A stretch of 64,000 nucleotides of DNA from Shinella daejeonensis (GTDB lineage Bacteria > Pseudomonadota > Alphaproteobacteria > Rhizobiales > Rhizobiaceae), in NCBI RefSeq assembly GCF_024281235.1, contig NZ_JAHWXY010000001.1:930001-994000 (forward strand), in the 5' to 3' direction. The position numbers and the translations under genes are program-made. The notes under the pieces were generated by a model that searched no databases, was not told the origin of the DNA, and worked only from the letters and a program-made list of their open reading frames with translations. Shown here piece by piece: positions 1 to 8,868 of this stretch; position 1 is the first letter of the stretch; each line of letters begins with the position of its first letter.

Positions 1-967
1 CGAACAGCGCGAGATAGGCAAGCGACGCGCCGACGAAGGCCGCCACGCGCCCGCCCGCCCAGCGATAGGCGACCGCAAGCAGCACGCCCGCCGTCACCGG
101 CCACGGCGTTCCGACGAAAACGGCGGTGATGATACCGAGCATCGCGCGCAGGAAGGCGGTGAAGGAATCGAAGAAGATGCCGTAGAAAGCCGTCAGATAA
201 CCGACGCTATCCTCGATATGCTGGGAGATGAAGGTATTGAGATCGACGGGCGGCAGGTTCTCGCCGGCGGGCTTGCGCACCAGGTTGCGCGTCCCGTCCT
301 CATTGCGCGGGAAGCTGATCTCGTCCGGCCGGTCCAGCCAGAACAGCGTCGGGAAATCACCGATGGCGAGGCAGTTGAAACGGTCCTTGAACGCAACGCT
401 CTCGCCGTCCTGTAGCGCCCGGTCCTGCCGTTGGCAGGCCCGCGGCTCGGGCGCGAACTGCGTGGCGCGGTAGAGCGTGAGCGGCCATATCAGGAGAAGC
501 GCGAGCAGAGCGGGAAGCAGGCGCGAATACCGCAAACCCGAAGGCCGGCCGTGGTCGATCCGCCACCGCTCGTATTGCCGCGCATAGACCCGGTCCGCCA
601 GCCAGCCGAACAGCAGACGCCCGATGACGAAGACGAGGATCGCCGCCCAGAACGAACTGACCTCCCAGGCTTCGAAGCGGGTGACGAGGAATTGCTTCTC
701 GTCGATCACCGCCTGTTCGGCCGCCCCGGCATATTTATAGGCGAGCGCCAGGCAGACCGCCGCGACGAGGTCGAGCGCGAAGCCGATCCAGAACAGAAAT
801 CCGTTCGCGCGCGTCGCCGCCCAGAGGAAGCCGCCGGCCGCAGCGCTCCAGTTCACATGCCAGAAAGGCAGGCGGTTTCTCTGGAGCCTCGAAATGGCGC
901 TTGCATAATAGGCGTCGCTCCTGCCGGCGAAATCCCGGAACATCCGCGCTTCCGTACCGTGATCCAT
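1..967 (-). CDS. Glycine betaine/proline-type ABC transporter permease (partial, C-terminus outside window)
   Basis: Inner-membrane permease of a ProW/OpuAB-type importer for quaternary amines; about 322 N-terminal residues are visible and the frame stays open to the window edge. Hydrophobic segments lie near residues 46-70, 95-112 and 140-155, followed by a soluble loop and then two more segments near the edge, including DSFTAFLRAMLGIITAVFV. The long N-terminal region before the transport domain fits ProW-like permeases. The ATG at 967 is 4 bp after the stop of the ATPase gene, so the two are almost certainly co-translated. The substrate is inferred from family resemblance; choline, betaine or a related compound are all possible. 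Confidence 0.8.
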   Translation of the reverse strand, partial: MDHGTEARMFRDFAGRSDAYYASAISRLQRNRLPFWHVNWSAAAGGFLWAATRANGFLFWIGFALDLVAAVCLALAYKYAGAAEQAVIDEKQFLVTRFEAWEVSSFWAAILVFVIGRLLFGWLADRVYARQYERWRIDHGRPSGLRYSRLLPALLALLLIWPLTLYRATQFAPEPRACQRQDRALQDGESVAFKDRFNCLAIGDFPTLFWLDRPDEISFPRNEDGTRNLVRKPAGENLPPVDLNTFISQHIEDSVGYLTAFYGIFFDSFTAFLRAMLGIITAVFVGTPWPVTAGVLLAVAYRWAGGRVAAFVGASLAYLALF

Positions 968-971
968 ATGA

Positions 972-2033
972 TTACGCCTCCCCCTGAACACCGCGCAGAA
1001 GCGCATCTTTGGTGACGATCCCCACCGCCTTGTCATCCTCGAACACCACGATCGGCTCCTTGCGGCGGACGGCGATGCGCACGAGATGGTCGAGATCGTC
1101 GTCGGGCCGCGCCGAAGGACATGTTTCCAGATCCGGCAGCGGTCCGTTCTCCCGCTCGTATTTCTCCACCGGCTCCATGAGGTTTCCGGCAAACAGCAGC
1201 TTGAGCTTGGAGATGCCCTCGACGAAATCCGAGACGTATTTGTCGGCCGGCATCGTCACGATCTCGGTCGGCGTCCCGACCTGAACCACCACGCCATCCT
1301 TCATGATGGCGATCCGGTTGCCCATCCGGATCGCCTCGTCGAGATCATGGGTGATGAAGAGCGTCGTCTTGCGCATGTCACGGCTGAGCGACAGGAACTC
1401 CGTCTGGAGCCCCCGGCGGATGAGCGGGTCGAGCGCGGAGAACGGCTCGTCCATCAACAGGATGTCGGGATTAGCGGCGATCGCCCGGCCGAGACCCACG
1501 CGCTGCTGCATGCCGCCGGAAAGCTCGCTCGGCATCCGGTCGCCGTAGCCCTGAAGGCTCACCTTGCGCAGCACGTCTTCCGAGACGTCGAAGCGCGTGC
1601 GCGCGTCGACGTTCCGCAGTTCCAGCGCAAAGGCGATATTGTCGCGCACGCTGCGATGCGGCAGCAGCGCCATGTTCTGAAACACCATGCCGATCCGCTT
1701 GGCCCGGAGCGCGCGAAGCTCCTCCGCATTCAGCTTGCCGACATCCGTGCCGTGGATCCTGATCGAGCCGGCGGTGGGTTCGATCAGCCGGTTCACATGC
1801 CGCACCAGCGTCGACTTGCCCGAACCGGACAGGCCCATGATGCAGAAGATCTCGCCCTCGAGGATCGACAGGCTGACATCCTGCACGCCGACCACCGCGC
1901 CGAACTGCTGCAAGACCTCGGCCTTGGAGAGGTTGCCGGAGCGGATGGCCGCAAGCGCGGCGGCGGGCTGGGGTCCGAAAATCTTCCAGACGTTGCTCAG
2001 CTCGATGCTGTACGAAGAAGCGGGATCAGTCAT
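972..2033 (-). CDS. Glycine betaine/proline-type ABC transporter ATP-binding protein (ProV-like)
   Basis: Cytoplasmic ATPase that powers import of a quaternary amine. In 353 residues it shows a Walker A motif GLSGSGKST (67-75), a Q-loop at VFQ (117-119), the signature LSGGMQQ (171-177), Walker B ILLMDE (191-196) and the switch histidine in FITHDLDEA (about 229). The N-terminal insertion before Walker A and the tail after residue 280, which looks like a degenerate CBS region, are typical of ProV/OpuAA rather than PotA. The gene lies 17 bp after the DUF1989-GcvT gene and 4 bp before the permease, forming one leftward operon. No binding-protein gene is visible; it may lie beyond the left edge. 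Confidence 0.92.
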   Translation of the reverse strand: MTDPASSYSIELSNVWKIFGPQPAAALAAIRSGNLSKAEVLQQFGAVVGVQDVSLSILEGEIFCIMGLSGSGKSTLVRHVNRLIEPTAGSIRIHGTDVGKLNAEELRALRAKRIGMVFQNMALLPHRSVRDNIAFALELRNVDARTRFDVSEDVLRKVSLQGYGDRMPSELSGGMQQRVGLGRAIAANPDILLMDEPFSALDPLIRRGLQTEFLSLSRDMRKTTLFITHDLDEAIRMGNRIAIMKDGVVVQVGTPTEIVTMPADKYVSDFVEGISKLKLLFAGNLMEPVEKYERENGPLPDLETCPSARPDDDLDHLVRIAVRRKEPIVVFEDDKAVGIVTKDALLRGVQGEA

Positions 2034-2050
2034 GGGCTCTCCGGAGGTAC

Positions 2051-4384
2051 TCAGGCGCGGGGTTTTTCGCGCGCCGCGTCGAGGAACGGCAAGGTCGTCA
2101 CGGTGGCGGCGAGGCGCTTCATCCGGCCGTCCAGCCGGCCGATCTCCAGTGCCGTCCCGGTCACGGCGTTCTCCACCGCGATCCGCGCCATTGCGATGGC
2201 TGAACCAAGCTCCGGCGAACGCGTGGCGCTGGTGACGACGCCCACCTGCTCACGGCCGAGGAAGACCGGATCGCCATGGGCCGGAAGGTCGTTGCCGCCG
2301 AGGAGTAGCCCCATCAGGCGGCGGCGCGGCGAGACGCTGTTGCGCTCCAGCGCCGCCCGGCCGACGAAGTCGGCCTTCTTGAGATCGACGGCGAAGCCGA
2401 GCCCGGATTCGAAGGCGTCCACATCGGGACCGAATTCCGCGCCGCGGGCCATCAGGCCGGCCTCGATGCGCAGCATATCCAGCGCCTCCGCTCCCATCGG
2501 CACAAGGCCGTGCGCCGTACCCGCCTCGATCAGCGTGTCCCAGATCTCCTCCGCGTTGGCGCGATCACAGAAAATCTCGTATCCGAGTTCGCCGGTGAAG
2601 CCGGAGCGGGCGAGCATGAAGGGCGCGCCCTGCCCGTCGCGCAGCCGCGCCAGCGTGAAGCCGAACCATTTCAGGTTCTGCAAGGTGGGCTGGCTCTCCT
2701 TGGTGAACACGACCTTCTCCAGGATCGCCCGGCTCTTCGGCCCCTGGATCGCCAGACTCGGCATCTGCTCGGAGAGCGACTTGATCCAGACCCGGAGGCC
2801 GAGCTTTTCCGCCTGTTCGCGCAGATGGAGCGAGGAATCCTCCGTGCCGCAGCACCAGCGGAAGAGATCGGGGGCGAGTCGGAACAGCGTCCCGTCGTCG
2901 AGTACGCTCCCCCGCTCGTCGCACAGCAGGGCGTAGAGACCGCGATTGACGGCGAGCCTGGCGACGTCGCGCGTCAGGCAATGCTGGAGCAGCCTTTCGG
3001 CGTCCGGCCCCATGACGTCGTATTTGCGCAGGCTCGACATGTCCTGAAGCGTCGCCGCCCGCTTGCAGGCCCAATATTCCTCGACCGCCCCCGTAGCGTC
3101 GTAGCGCGTCGGCAGCCAGGTGTTGCGCGCGACGGCATAGGCGCGGGTGAGCCTGCTCGTCTTTTCATGGAAGGGGCTGTTTTCTGTCTTCATGTCCCTG
3201 TCGTCGATGTTCGTGCGGTACACCACCGCGCGGGATATCGATGTCTTCTCCTCATAGACGCGGACATGGATATCGGTGGGGTTCCAGTTGTTGATCGGGT
3301 CGATGTCGTCCGGGCAGGCCGTCGAGACGCAGACAAGGTCGGTCAGCGCCTCCATGACCACGTAGTCGCCCGGCCGCGACCAGGCCTCGTCCGAGCGCAG
3401 CACGTTGTTGGTCGGAAGAATCCACGAGTTGAAGAACAGGTTGATCGCCGGCCAGGCGCGCCGGCGCTGGATGCCGTAGGGCGCATAGACCTCCGAGATA
3501 TTGTCGGAGCAGTTCACATGGCCGGGAAAGCCGCGCTCCTCGTAGCCGTAGCCGGTGCAGGCGAGCGCGAAGGAATCGTGCCGGCCGACCGTATCCTGCC
3601 GCACCGCGAGCAGCGGGCGAATGTCCTGATCGTAATATTTGTCATGCAGGCCGGGCTGGGGATAGGCCCGCCCCGTCGCCGAGCGCGTCACCGTCCCGTC
3701 GATATAACGCTCGATACCGGCGTCCAGCGCATCCGCCCGCATCGCCATGAAGTCGGAACATTGTTGCCCCTCGACATCGATGATCTGGATGAACTGTCCC
3801 TTGCGAACCTGATAGGCAAAGGCTGTCGCGCGCGGCACGCGCCACTCGTCCACGACCTTGCCGAGCGGATCGGGCAGAGCCAGCCGGGTGTTTGCGCGGC
3901 CGCCACGGATCTGCACCGAAAGCCGCCCGCCTCCGCCATGCAGCAGCCCGTCCCGCAAGATCGGCAGGATGAGATAGATCGCGCAGGCCCGTTCCGCCTT
4001 CAGCACGATCTGCGTGCCGGGTTCAGCCTCGGCGTCGAACAAACCGGCCGCCGGGAGATCGTCGGCGTCCATGCCGCGCGCGGCGAGCCGCTCCCGTATC
4101 TCGCGCCGGTCGAACAGCAGATCGCGAACCGCAGCCTGACCGGCGGCTGCAAGGCCCAATGCATCCAGACAGCAGCGGTTCGCATCCTCCGCCACGGCGA
4201 CGATCGCGCAGGCTGTCCCGCCCTCCTCATTGGTGATCGAGATCAGCGCGCCCGCGCCGATCTCGAAGCGGCGGCAGGCGCCATAGGCGATCTGCTGCGG
4301 CCGGGACGCCTCGTCCTCGAGGCCGCGATAGATCGCCGAGGGATAGGACCGCTGCGGGACTCTGGCTTGATTCGGTGCCGGCAC
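2051..4384 (-). CDS. DUF1989-GcvT fusion protein, putative tetrahydrofolate-dependent aminomethyl/demethylase
   Basis: A 777-residue protein with three modules. Residues about 10-170 resemble a urea-carboxylase-associated (DUF1989-like) domain. Residues about 180-390 are a clear DUF1989 domain with conserved pieces such as VEGQQCSDFMA, PGHVNCSDNISE and CPDDIDPINNWNPTD. Residues about 415-770 are a GcvT-type aminomethyltransferase fold, including CDERGSVLDDGTLFRL, where the aspartates match the catalytic/folate region of GcvT. GcvT-family enzymes pass one-carbon units from amines to tetrahydrofolate; the role of DUF1989 here is unknown. The gene heads an operon with a betaine-type importer, so demethylation of an imported N-methylated compound is a reasonable inference. 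I prefer the GTG at 4384, which has GGAGG 5 nt upstream; the frame is also open from a GTG at 4396. Confidence 0.85.
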   Translation of the reverse strand: MPAPNQARVPQRSYPSAIYRGLEDEASRPQQIAYGACRRFEIGAGALISITNEEGGTACAIVAVAEDANRCCLDALGLAAAGQAAVRDLLFDRREIRERLAARGMDADDLPAAGLFDAEAEPGTQIVLKAERACAIYLILPILRDGLLHGGGGRLSVQIRGGRANTRLALPDPLGKVVDEWRVPRATAFAYQVRKGQFIQIIDVEGQQCSDFMAMRADALDAGIERYIDGTVTRSATGRAYPQPGLHDKYYDQDIRPLLAVRQDTVGRHDSFALACTGYGYEERGFPGHVNCSDNISEVYAPYGIQRRRAWPAINLFFNSWILPTNNVLRSDEAWSRPGDYVVMEALTDLVCVSTACPDDIDPINNWNPTDIHVRVYEEKTSISRAVVYRTNIDDRDMKTENSPFHEKTSRLTRAYAVARNTWLPTRYDATGAVEEYWACKRAATLQDMSSLRKYDVMGPDAERLLQHCLTRDVARLAVNRGLYALLCDERGSVLDDGTLFRLAPDLFRWCCGTEDSSLHLREQAEKLGLRVWIKSLSEQMPSLAIQGPKSRAILEKVVFTKESQPTLQNLKWFGFTLARLRDGQGAPFMLARSGFTGELGYEIFCDRANAEEIWDTLIEAGTAHGLVPMGAEALDMLRIEAGLMARGAEFGPDVDAFESGLGFAVDLKKADFVGRAALERNSVSPRRRLMGLLLGGNDLPAHGDPVFLGREQVGVVTSATRSPELGSAIAMARIAVENAVTGTALEIGRLDGRMKRLAATVTTLPFLDAAREKPRA

Positions 4385-4389
4385 GCCTG

Positions 4390-4394
4390 CCTCC
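4390..4394 (-). promoter_or_regulatory. Shine-Dalgarno sequence deciding the start of the DUF1989-GcvT gene
   Basis: On the minus strand GGAGG lies 5 nt before the GTG at 4384 and inside the codons that follow the more upstream GTG at 4396. The upstream GTG has no comparable ribosome-binding site, so the 4384 start is favoured. Confidence 0.6.
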
Positions 4395-4434
4395 ACTTGA
4401 AGTTGATCGCACCGCAGGTTAACAATTCAGCCCA

Positions 4435-4468
4435 TGGTAACGTTTTCATTTGTGTGGAAACGTTACCA
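4435..4468. promoter_or_regulatory. Paired LacI-family operators between divergent genes
   Basis: Two copies of a 14-bp LacI/PurR-type operator lie head to head: TGGTAACGTTTTCA at 4435-4448 and TGGAAACGTTACCA at 4455-4468. Each has the central CG typical of LacI-family sites; the centres (4441/4442 and 4461/4462) are 20 bp apart, about two helical turns. Together they form a larger inverted repeat with 12 of 13 positions paired. They lie 51 bp before the GcvT-fusion start and 56 bp before the regulator start, so binding could control both directions. Confidence 0.75.
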
Positions 4469-4523
4469 CTTGACGGCAGCTCCATGTCAAGAGAAAAGTT
4501 TGTCACGAGGATTACAGGTCACC

Positions 4524-5522
4524 ATGAACGTCACGGACAAAACCATCAGGCATGTCGCGCGGGAAGCCAACGTATCGGTGACGACGGTGTCCCGCGTCAT
4601 GAACGGCTCCGAGAAGGTTAGCCCCGCGACGCGGGAGAAGGTTTTGAAAGCCGCCGAGAAACTGCACTTCACTCCCAGCCGCACCGCCATCGCCCTGGTG
4701 ACCAAGCGAACGCGGACCGTCGGCGTCGTCGTCCCCTATCTCGACAACTCGATCTTCTCGTCGATGATCCACGAGATCGAGCAGACGCTGTCAGAACTGG
4801 GCTATTTCCTGGTGATCGCCGTCTCCAACAACCGCATCGAGGAGGAGACCAAAAGCGCCGACAGGCTGCTCGCCATGGGTGCGGAAGGCCTCATCCTGTC
4901 CGGCGCGGATCACGACGCGGCGCTGCTCTCCCGCCTCGGCGTCCGGAACATCCCGGTGATCTTCACCAGCATATGGAACGAGGCGGCGGAATATCCGACG
5001 ATCGGATACGACAACTTCGGGCTGGCCCGGATCGCGGTACGGCATCTGGAGAAACTCGGCCACAGGAGCATCGCGGTCCTGCACGGGCCGAGCGACCGCA
5101 GCGACCGCACGCGCGAGCGTATCCGCGGCCTCGTGGAGGGAAAATCGGACCGGACGACCCTGCTCTTCTTCGAGGGCGAGGTAAGCGCCGAAGCCGGCGC
5201 GCGGGGAACCCGCCGCGCCCTTGAGAGATCGCCGAAGCCCACGGCCGTGATCGGCCTCTCGGACATCATCGCCCTCGGCGCGATCTTCGAGGCGAACCGG
5301 CAGGGCCTGACCCTGCCCGCCGACCTCTCCATCATGGGCTTCGACAATCTGGAATGGTCCGAGGAATGCTGCCCGCGTCTGACGACGCTGGAACTGCCCA
5401 CCCGCCGGATGGCCCGGGCGGCGGCGGAGGCCATCGTCGCGAAGCTGGAGACCGATCAGCCGATCGCGCCCATCTGCTTCGACGGTTCCCTGATCATCCG
5501 CGAATCCACGGCTCCGGCGTAA
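4524..5522 (+). CDS. LacI-family transcriptional regulator
   Basis: A 332-residue regulator with an N-terminal LacI helix-turn-helix (about residues 7-30, VAREANVSVTTVSRVMNG), a hinge helix region up to about residue 60, and a periplasmic-binding-protein-like effector domain (about 62-330) with the usual elements VGVVVPYLDNSIF, IPVIFTS and IMGFDNLEWSE. The frame is open upstream to 4434, but that extension would cover the operator region; the ATG at 4524 opens the standard LacI N-terminus. It is divergent from the DUF1989-GcvT/ABC operon and probably regulates that operon and itself through the paired operators. The ligand is unknown; the context suggests an amine or sugar-like compound. Confidence 0.9.
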   Translation: MNVTDKTIRHVAREANVSVTTVSRVMNGSEKVSPATREKVLKAAEKLHFTPSRTAIALVTKRTRTVGVVVPYLDNSIFSSMIHEIEQTLSELGYFLVIAVSNNRIEEETKSADRLLAMGAEGLILSGADHDAALLSRLGVRNIPVIFTSIWNEAAEYPTIGYDNFGLARIAVRHLEKLGHRSIAVLHGPSDRSDRTRERIRGLVEGKSDRTTLLFFEGEVSAEAGARGTRRALERSPKPTAVIGLSDIIALGAIFEANRQGLTLPADLSIMGFDNLEWSEECCPRLTTLELPTRRMARAAAEAIVAKLETDQPIAPICFDGSLIIRESTAPA

Positions 5523-5557
5523 CCCACACGGAGGCGGCGGAAGGATCAAACCGCGCT

Positions 5558-6412
5558 TCAACTGGTATCCGGCGCGCCCATGACGGACGGAAACAGGACG
5601 TGATAGAGTTCATTCTGCGATGAAATCCTCAACTTCGCATAGAGCCGCTTGCGGAGGATCTTGACCGTGCCCAGAGCGATACCGAGCGCCGCTGCGATCG
5701 AGTGGTTGGAATGCCCCTGAAGAATCAACGCCGCGACCTGGGATTCGCGCGGTGAAATCCCCCTTGGGGTCAGCGATTTCGCATAATCGTATATGCGCGA
5801 CGTCGTTTCGTTGAGGTCTCTCAACCCTTCCTTGCGATCCGACGCCAGGATCGTCCCGCCCCAATGCCGAACCATGAGTGCGCTCAGAACCGGCTCCATT
5901 CGCCGCAATTGCCGTATTTCATGCGCGCTATAGCTCCCCGACGCCGGCGTCCGCCCCATCGAATAGACGAAACACCAGCGGCTGGAGAGATTCTGGACGA
6001 TACCGATCTCGTCCACCAGCGGCAGTTTATTGTAATAGGACGCGTAATATTCGCTCTGGAAGAACCGGTCCGGCGCGATGTCGCGTATCGGATAGAGACC
6101 CGACGCGGTGCCGTTGATGGTGCACTGATAGAACGGGTCGAGCAGATACGCACCCCGGGCATAGCGCTTCAGATACTCACGTTCCGAATGCGCATCGAAA
6201 TCCCGGAACAACTCCAGGGGGACCGTTCCGGCCGAGAAACCGATGACGAGGGTTATATCAACCGGAACGATCCGGTTGATGAACCCCATCAGCGCCTTGG
6301 GAAAGGCATCGGTTCCCTCGCAGGCGATCAAGGCCCCGACGCGCGCGATTTCTCCCTGCATCAAGTTCGCCGTACCCTTTTTCATCGGCGTTCGTATCCC
6401 CTTCGTGGTCAT
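5558..6412 (-). CDS. LuxR-family transcriptional regulator
   Basis: A 284-residue regulator. The C-terminal 65 residues form a LuxR-type helix-turn-helix with SPRESQVAALILQGHSN and IAAALGIALGTVKILRKRLYAKL. The N-terminal two thirds (about 1-200) is a sensory region I cannot assign with confidence; it has the length of autoinducer or PAS-like domains but no motif I recognise. The start is uncertain: ATG codons at 6412, 6385 and 6361 are all in frame, and GAAGGGG lies 12 nt before the one at 6385. It stands divergent to the polyamine-type transporter genes and is a good candidate for their regulator. Confidence 0.8.
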   Translation of the reverse strand: MTTKGIRTPMKKGTANLMQGEIARVGALIACEGTDAFPKALMGFINRIVPVDITLVIGFSAGTVPLELFRDFDAHSEREYLKRYARGAYLLDPFYQCTINGTASGLYPIRDIAPDRFFQSEYYASYYNKLPLVDEIGIVQNLSSRWCFVYSMGRTPASGSYSAHEIRQLRRMEPVLSALMVRHWGGTILASDRKEGLRDLNETTSRIYDYAKSLTPRGISPRESQVAALILQGHSNHSIAAALGIALGTVKILRKRLYAKLRISSQNELYHVLFPSVMGAPDTS

Positions 6413-6417
6413 ATAAT

Positions 6418-6435
6418 AGAGGTTTTGTATCCTCT
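6418..6435. promoter_or_regulatory. Short dyad upstream of the LuxR-type gene, possible operator
   Basis: AGAGG at 6418-6422 and CCTCT at 6431-6435 form an inverted repeat with an 8-bp spacer, 18 bp in all, the size of a lux-type box. It lies 5 bp before the most upstream start of the regulator and 90 bp before the transporter binding protein. The arms are only 5 bp, so this is weak evidence. Confidence 0.25.
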
Positions 6436-6524
6436 TGGGGATATATCTTATCTGAAAGCCTGTGTCATTCTCCGGAAAACAAGGGAACGGGGCATCAAGC
6501 CCGAACAGCGGACCAGGAGGCCTC

Positions 6525-7661
6525 ATGACAGATTCATCGTCGCTCAACCTCGCCATCGCGCATGCCGTGCAATCGCGCCGCGCCTTCCTGCGGACGGGGC
6601 TGGCCGCGACGGCGGCGCCCCTGGTGCTTGCCACCTTCGGCGGACAAAGGCAGGCCCGGGCCGAGGACATCGAACGCATGTTGAACATCATGGGGTGGTC
6701 GGAATACGTTTCGCCGGAAAATATCGCCGCCTGGGAGGAGAAGACCGGCGCGCGCTTCGTCTTCGACGGCTATTCCAGCAATGATGAAATGCTGTCGAAA
6801 TTGCAGCTCTCGGGCGGCGAAAGCGGCTACGATCTTGGAATGAACACGGACTTCATGATCCCGCTGCTCATCAGGCGGGGCCAGATCCGGAAGCTCGACA
6901 AATCGCTCATCCCGAATATAGAGCATATCGGAGCCGACTTCCTCAATCGCGATTTCGACCCCGGCAACCAATATACGATCCCCAAGACATGGGGTTCGCA
7001 GGGATATCTCTACGACAAGTCAGCCATCCAGCGGCAACTGGCGTCCTGGGGCGATTTCCTGGACGCTGCGCGGAACGAGGCGAGCGGACAGGTCGCTCTT
7101 CTGGACGATCCGCTGTCGATCGCGCCCCTGATGTGGAAGGACGGCATCTCGTGGAACACCACCGACGAAAAGGTGCTGGACCGTGTGGAAGCCGAAGCCC
7201 TGGCGCTGGCCCCTCACATCCGGACGTTCAATACCTATCCCCAGCAGGACGTGGCAAGCGGCACCGTGAAGCTCGCCCAGAACTGGAACGGCTACAGCCG
7301 TCTCGTCATCGCGTCTTCCGGCAACCCGGATCTGGAGTTCGAGTTCGGCGGGCCGATCACGGAATTCTGGCTGGACAGCTATCACCTGCCAGAAGGCGGC
7401 AGCCATCCGAAGGCCGCGCATGACTGGTTGAACTACATCCTCGATCCGAAGGCCGCCGCCGCCGAGACGACCTACACCGGCTACCCGACCGCCGTACCCT
7501 CCTCCTCGACATTCCTCGCCGCCGATATTGCGACAAGCCCGATCATCTGGCCGTCGAGCGAGATCATCCAGCGGGGCGAGCTGACGAAGCGCAACGAGTC
7601 CTATGAACGCAGGATAGCGATCTTCACCAAGTTCAAGGCCGCCGCCGCGGTGGCGCAATGA
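6525..7661 (+). CDS. ABC transporter substrate-binding protein, spermidine/putrescine (PotD) type, Tat-exported
   Basis: Periplasmic binding protein of 378 residues. The N-terminus carries a twin-arginine signal ([10 protein letters not shown] near residues 18-27) followed by a hydrophobic stretch and a likely cleavage site after QARA, so export by Tat is predicted. The mature part resembles PotD/PotF proteins ([56 protein letters not shown]). The ATG at 6525 has AGGAGG 4 nt upstream; the frame also runs back to a GTG at 6462. It is first of four transporter genes in the same direction. The true ligand may be a polyamine or another cationic amine. Confidence 0.88.
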   Translation: MTDSSSLNLAIAHAVQSRRAFLRTGLAATAAPLVLATFGGQRQARAEDIERMLNIMGWSEYVSPENIAAWEEKTGARFVFDGYSSNDEMLSKLQLSGGESGYDLGMNTDFMIPLLIRRGQIRKLDKSLIPNIEHIGADFLNRDFDPGNQYTIPKTWGSQGYLYDKSAIQRQLASWGDFLDAARNEASGQVALLDDPLSIAPLMWKDGISWNTTDEKVLDRVEAEALALAPHIRTFNTYPQQDVASGTVKLAQNWNGYSRLVIASSGNPDLEFEFGGPITEFWLDSYHLPEGGSHPKAAHDWLNYILDPKAAAAETTYTGYPTAVPSSSTFLAADIATSPIIWPSSEIIQRGELTKRNESYERRIAIFTKFKAAAAVAQ

Positions 7662-7707
7662 ACATCAGGGAAACCCGTTCCGGCGCCTCCCGAGAAGGTC
7701 AAACACG

Positions 7708-8817
7708 ATGAGCACCGCAATTTCCGTTCAAGGCATCACCAAGCGATACGGGAATTTCGTCGCCCTGAACGGCGTCGATCTCGACATCGAACACGGTGAG
7801 TTCCTGTCGCTGCTGGGACCCTCCGGGGCGGGAAAAACGACCATCCTGCGGATGATCGCCGGCTTCGACCGTCCGGACACGGGCCGGATCTCGATCCTCG
7901 ATCGCGACATCGTAAACCTGCCGCCGCACAAGCGGCCGGTCAACACCGTCTTCCAGAACTATGCGCTTTTCCCGCACATGAGCGTCGCCGACAATGTCGC
8001 TTACGGCCTCCGTCAGGAAAGGACCAGCGCGGACGAGCGCAGGGCGCGGGTACGCGAAGCCCTCGACATGGTGGAGATGACCACCATGGCGCATCGGCGG
8101 CCCGACGCACTCTCCGGCGGGCAACAGCAACGGGTGGCGCTCGCCCGCGCCCTCGTCAAGCGCCCGGCGATACTGCTGCTGGACGAGCCCCTGGGCGCGC
8201 TCGACCGCCGCCTGCGCGCGCAGATGCAGATCGAGCTCAAGGCATTGCAGCGGGAGACCGGGATCGCCTTCGTCCTGGTGACACACGACCAGGACGAGGC
8301 GCTGGCGCTCTCCGACCGGATCGTCGTCATGCGCGGCGGCCAGATCGAGCAGATCGGCACGCCAAGCGAACTCTACGATCTGCCACGTTCGGCCTTCGTC
8401 GCGAATTTCATCGGCTCACAGAATTTCCTGCAAGGCGATTTCGAGCAGTCCACCGGCCGCTTCACGACGCCGGAGGGAATCGTCATTTCCGCCGCCTGCG
8501 TCGAACCGGGCGCGGCGGGAGAGGCGCTCGCCGCCGTCCGCCCGGAAAACACCGCGATCACGACATCGAGGCCGGAGGGGGTGTCGAACGCGGTCCATGG
8601 CCGCCTCATCCAGGGACTGCATATGGGCGACAGTATCGAATATGTCGTTCGTCCGGCCTCCGGCGGCGCCCTCTTCAGCCGCCAGCCACGCAAGGGGACC
8701 CCGGAAATGACGATCGGGACCGACGTCTGGCTTTCCTGGTCGCCAGAAGAGACGTCGATCTTCCAGCCGGACGCCGAAATCGTCGCGAACCTGCTGAAAT
8801 CCACCAACCGCGGGTGA
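7708..8817 (+). CDS. ABC transporter ATP-binding protein, PotA type
   Basis: ATPase subunit (369 residues) of the polyamine-type importer. Motifs: Walker A GPSGAGKT (37-44), Q-loop in [10 protein letters not shown] (81-90), signature LSGGQQ (135-140), Walker B ILLLDE (155-160) and [10 protein letters not shown] with the switch histidine. The region after about residue 240 is the TOBE domain usual in PotA and other MalK-like ATPases. It begins 46 bp after the binding-protein gene and ends 51 bp before the first permease, consistent with one operon. Confidence 0.92.
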   Translation: MSTAISVQGITKRYGNFVALNGVDLDIEHGEFLSLLGPSGAGKTTILRMIAGFDRPDTGRISILDRDIVNLPPHKRPVNTVFQNYALFPHMSVADNVAYGLRQERTSADERRARVREALDMVEMTTMAHRRPDALSGGQQQRVALARALVKRPAILLLDEPLGALDRRLRAQMQIELKALQRETGIAFVLVTHDQDEALALSDRIVVMRGGQIEQIGTPSELYDLPRSAFVANFIGSQNFLQGDFEQSTGRFTTPEGIVISAACVEPGAAGEALAAVRPENTAITTSRPEGVSNAVHGRLIQGLHMGDSIEYVVRPASGGALFSRQPRKGTPEMTIGTDVWLSWSPEETSIFQPDAEIVANLLKSTNRG

Positions 8818-8868
8818 AGCGCGGGGCGATCCCCGCCGTTCGGCAAATTTCCAGTGAAGGATGGTTCC

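Noticed and set aside
2510-4621. 703-codon open frame opposite the DUF1989-GcvT gene
   Set aside because: Antisense shadow; it also runs through the operator region and into the LacI-type gene in another frame.
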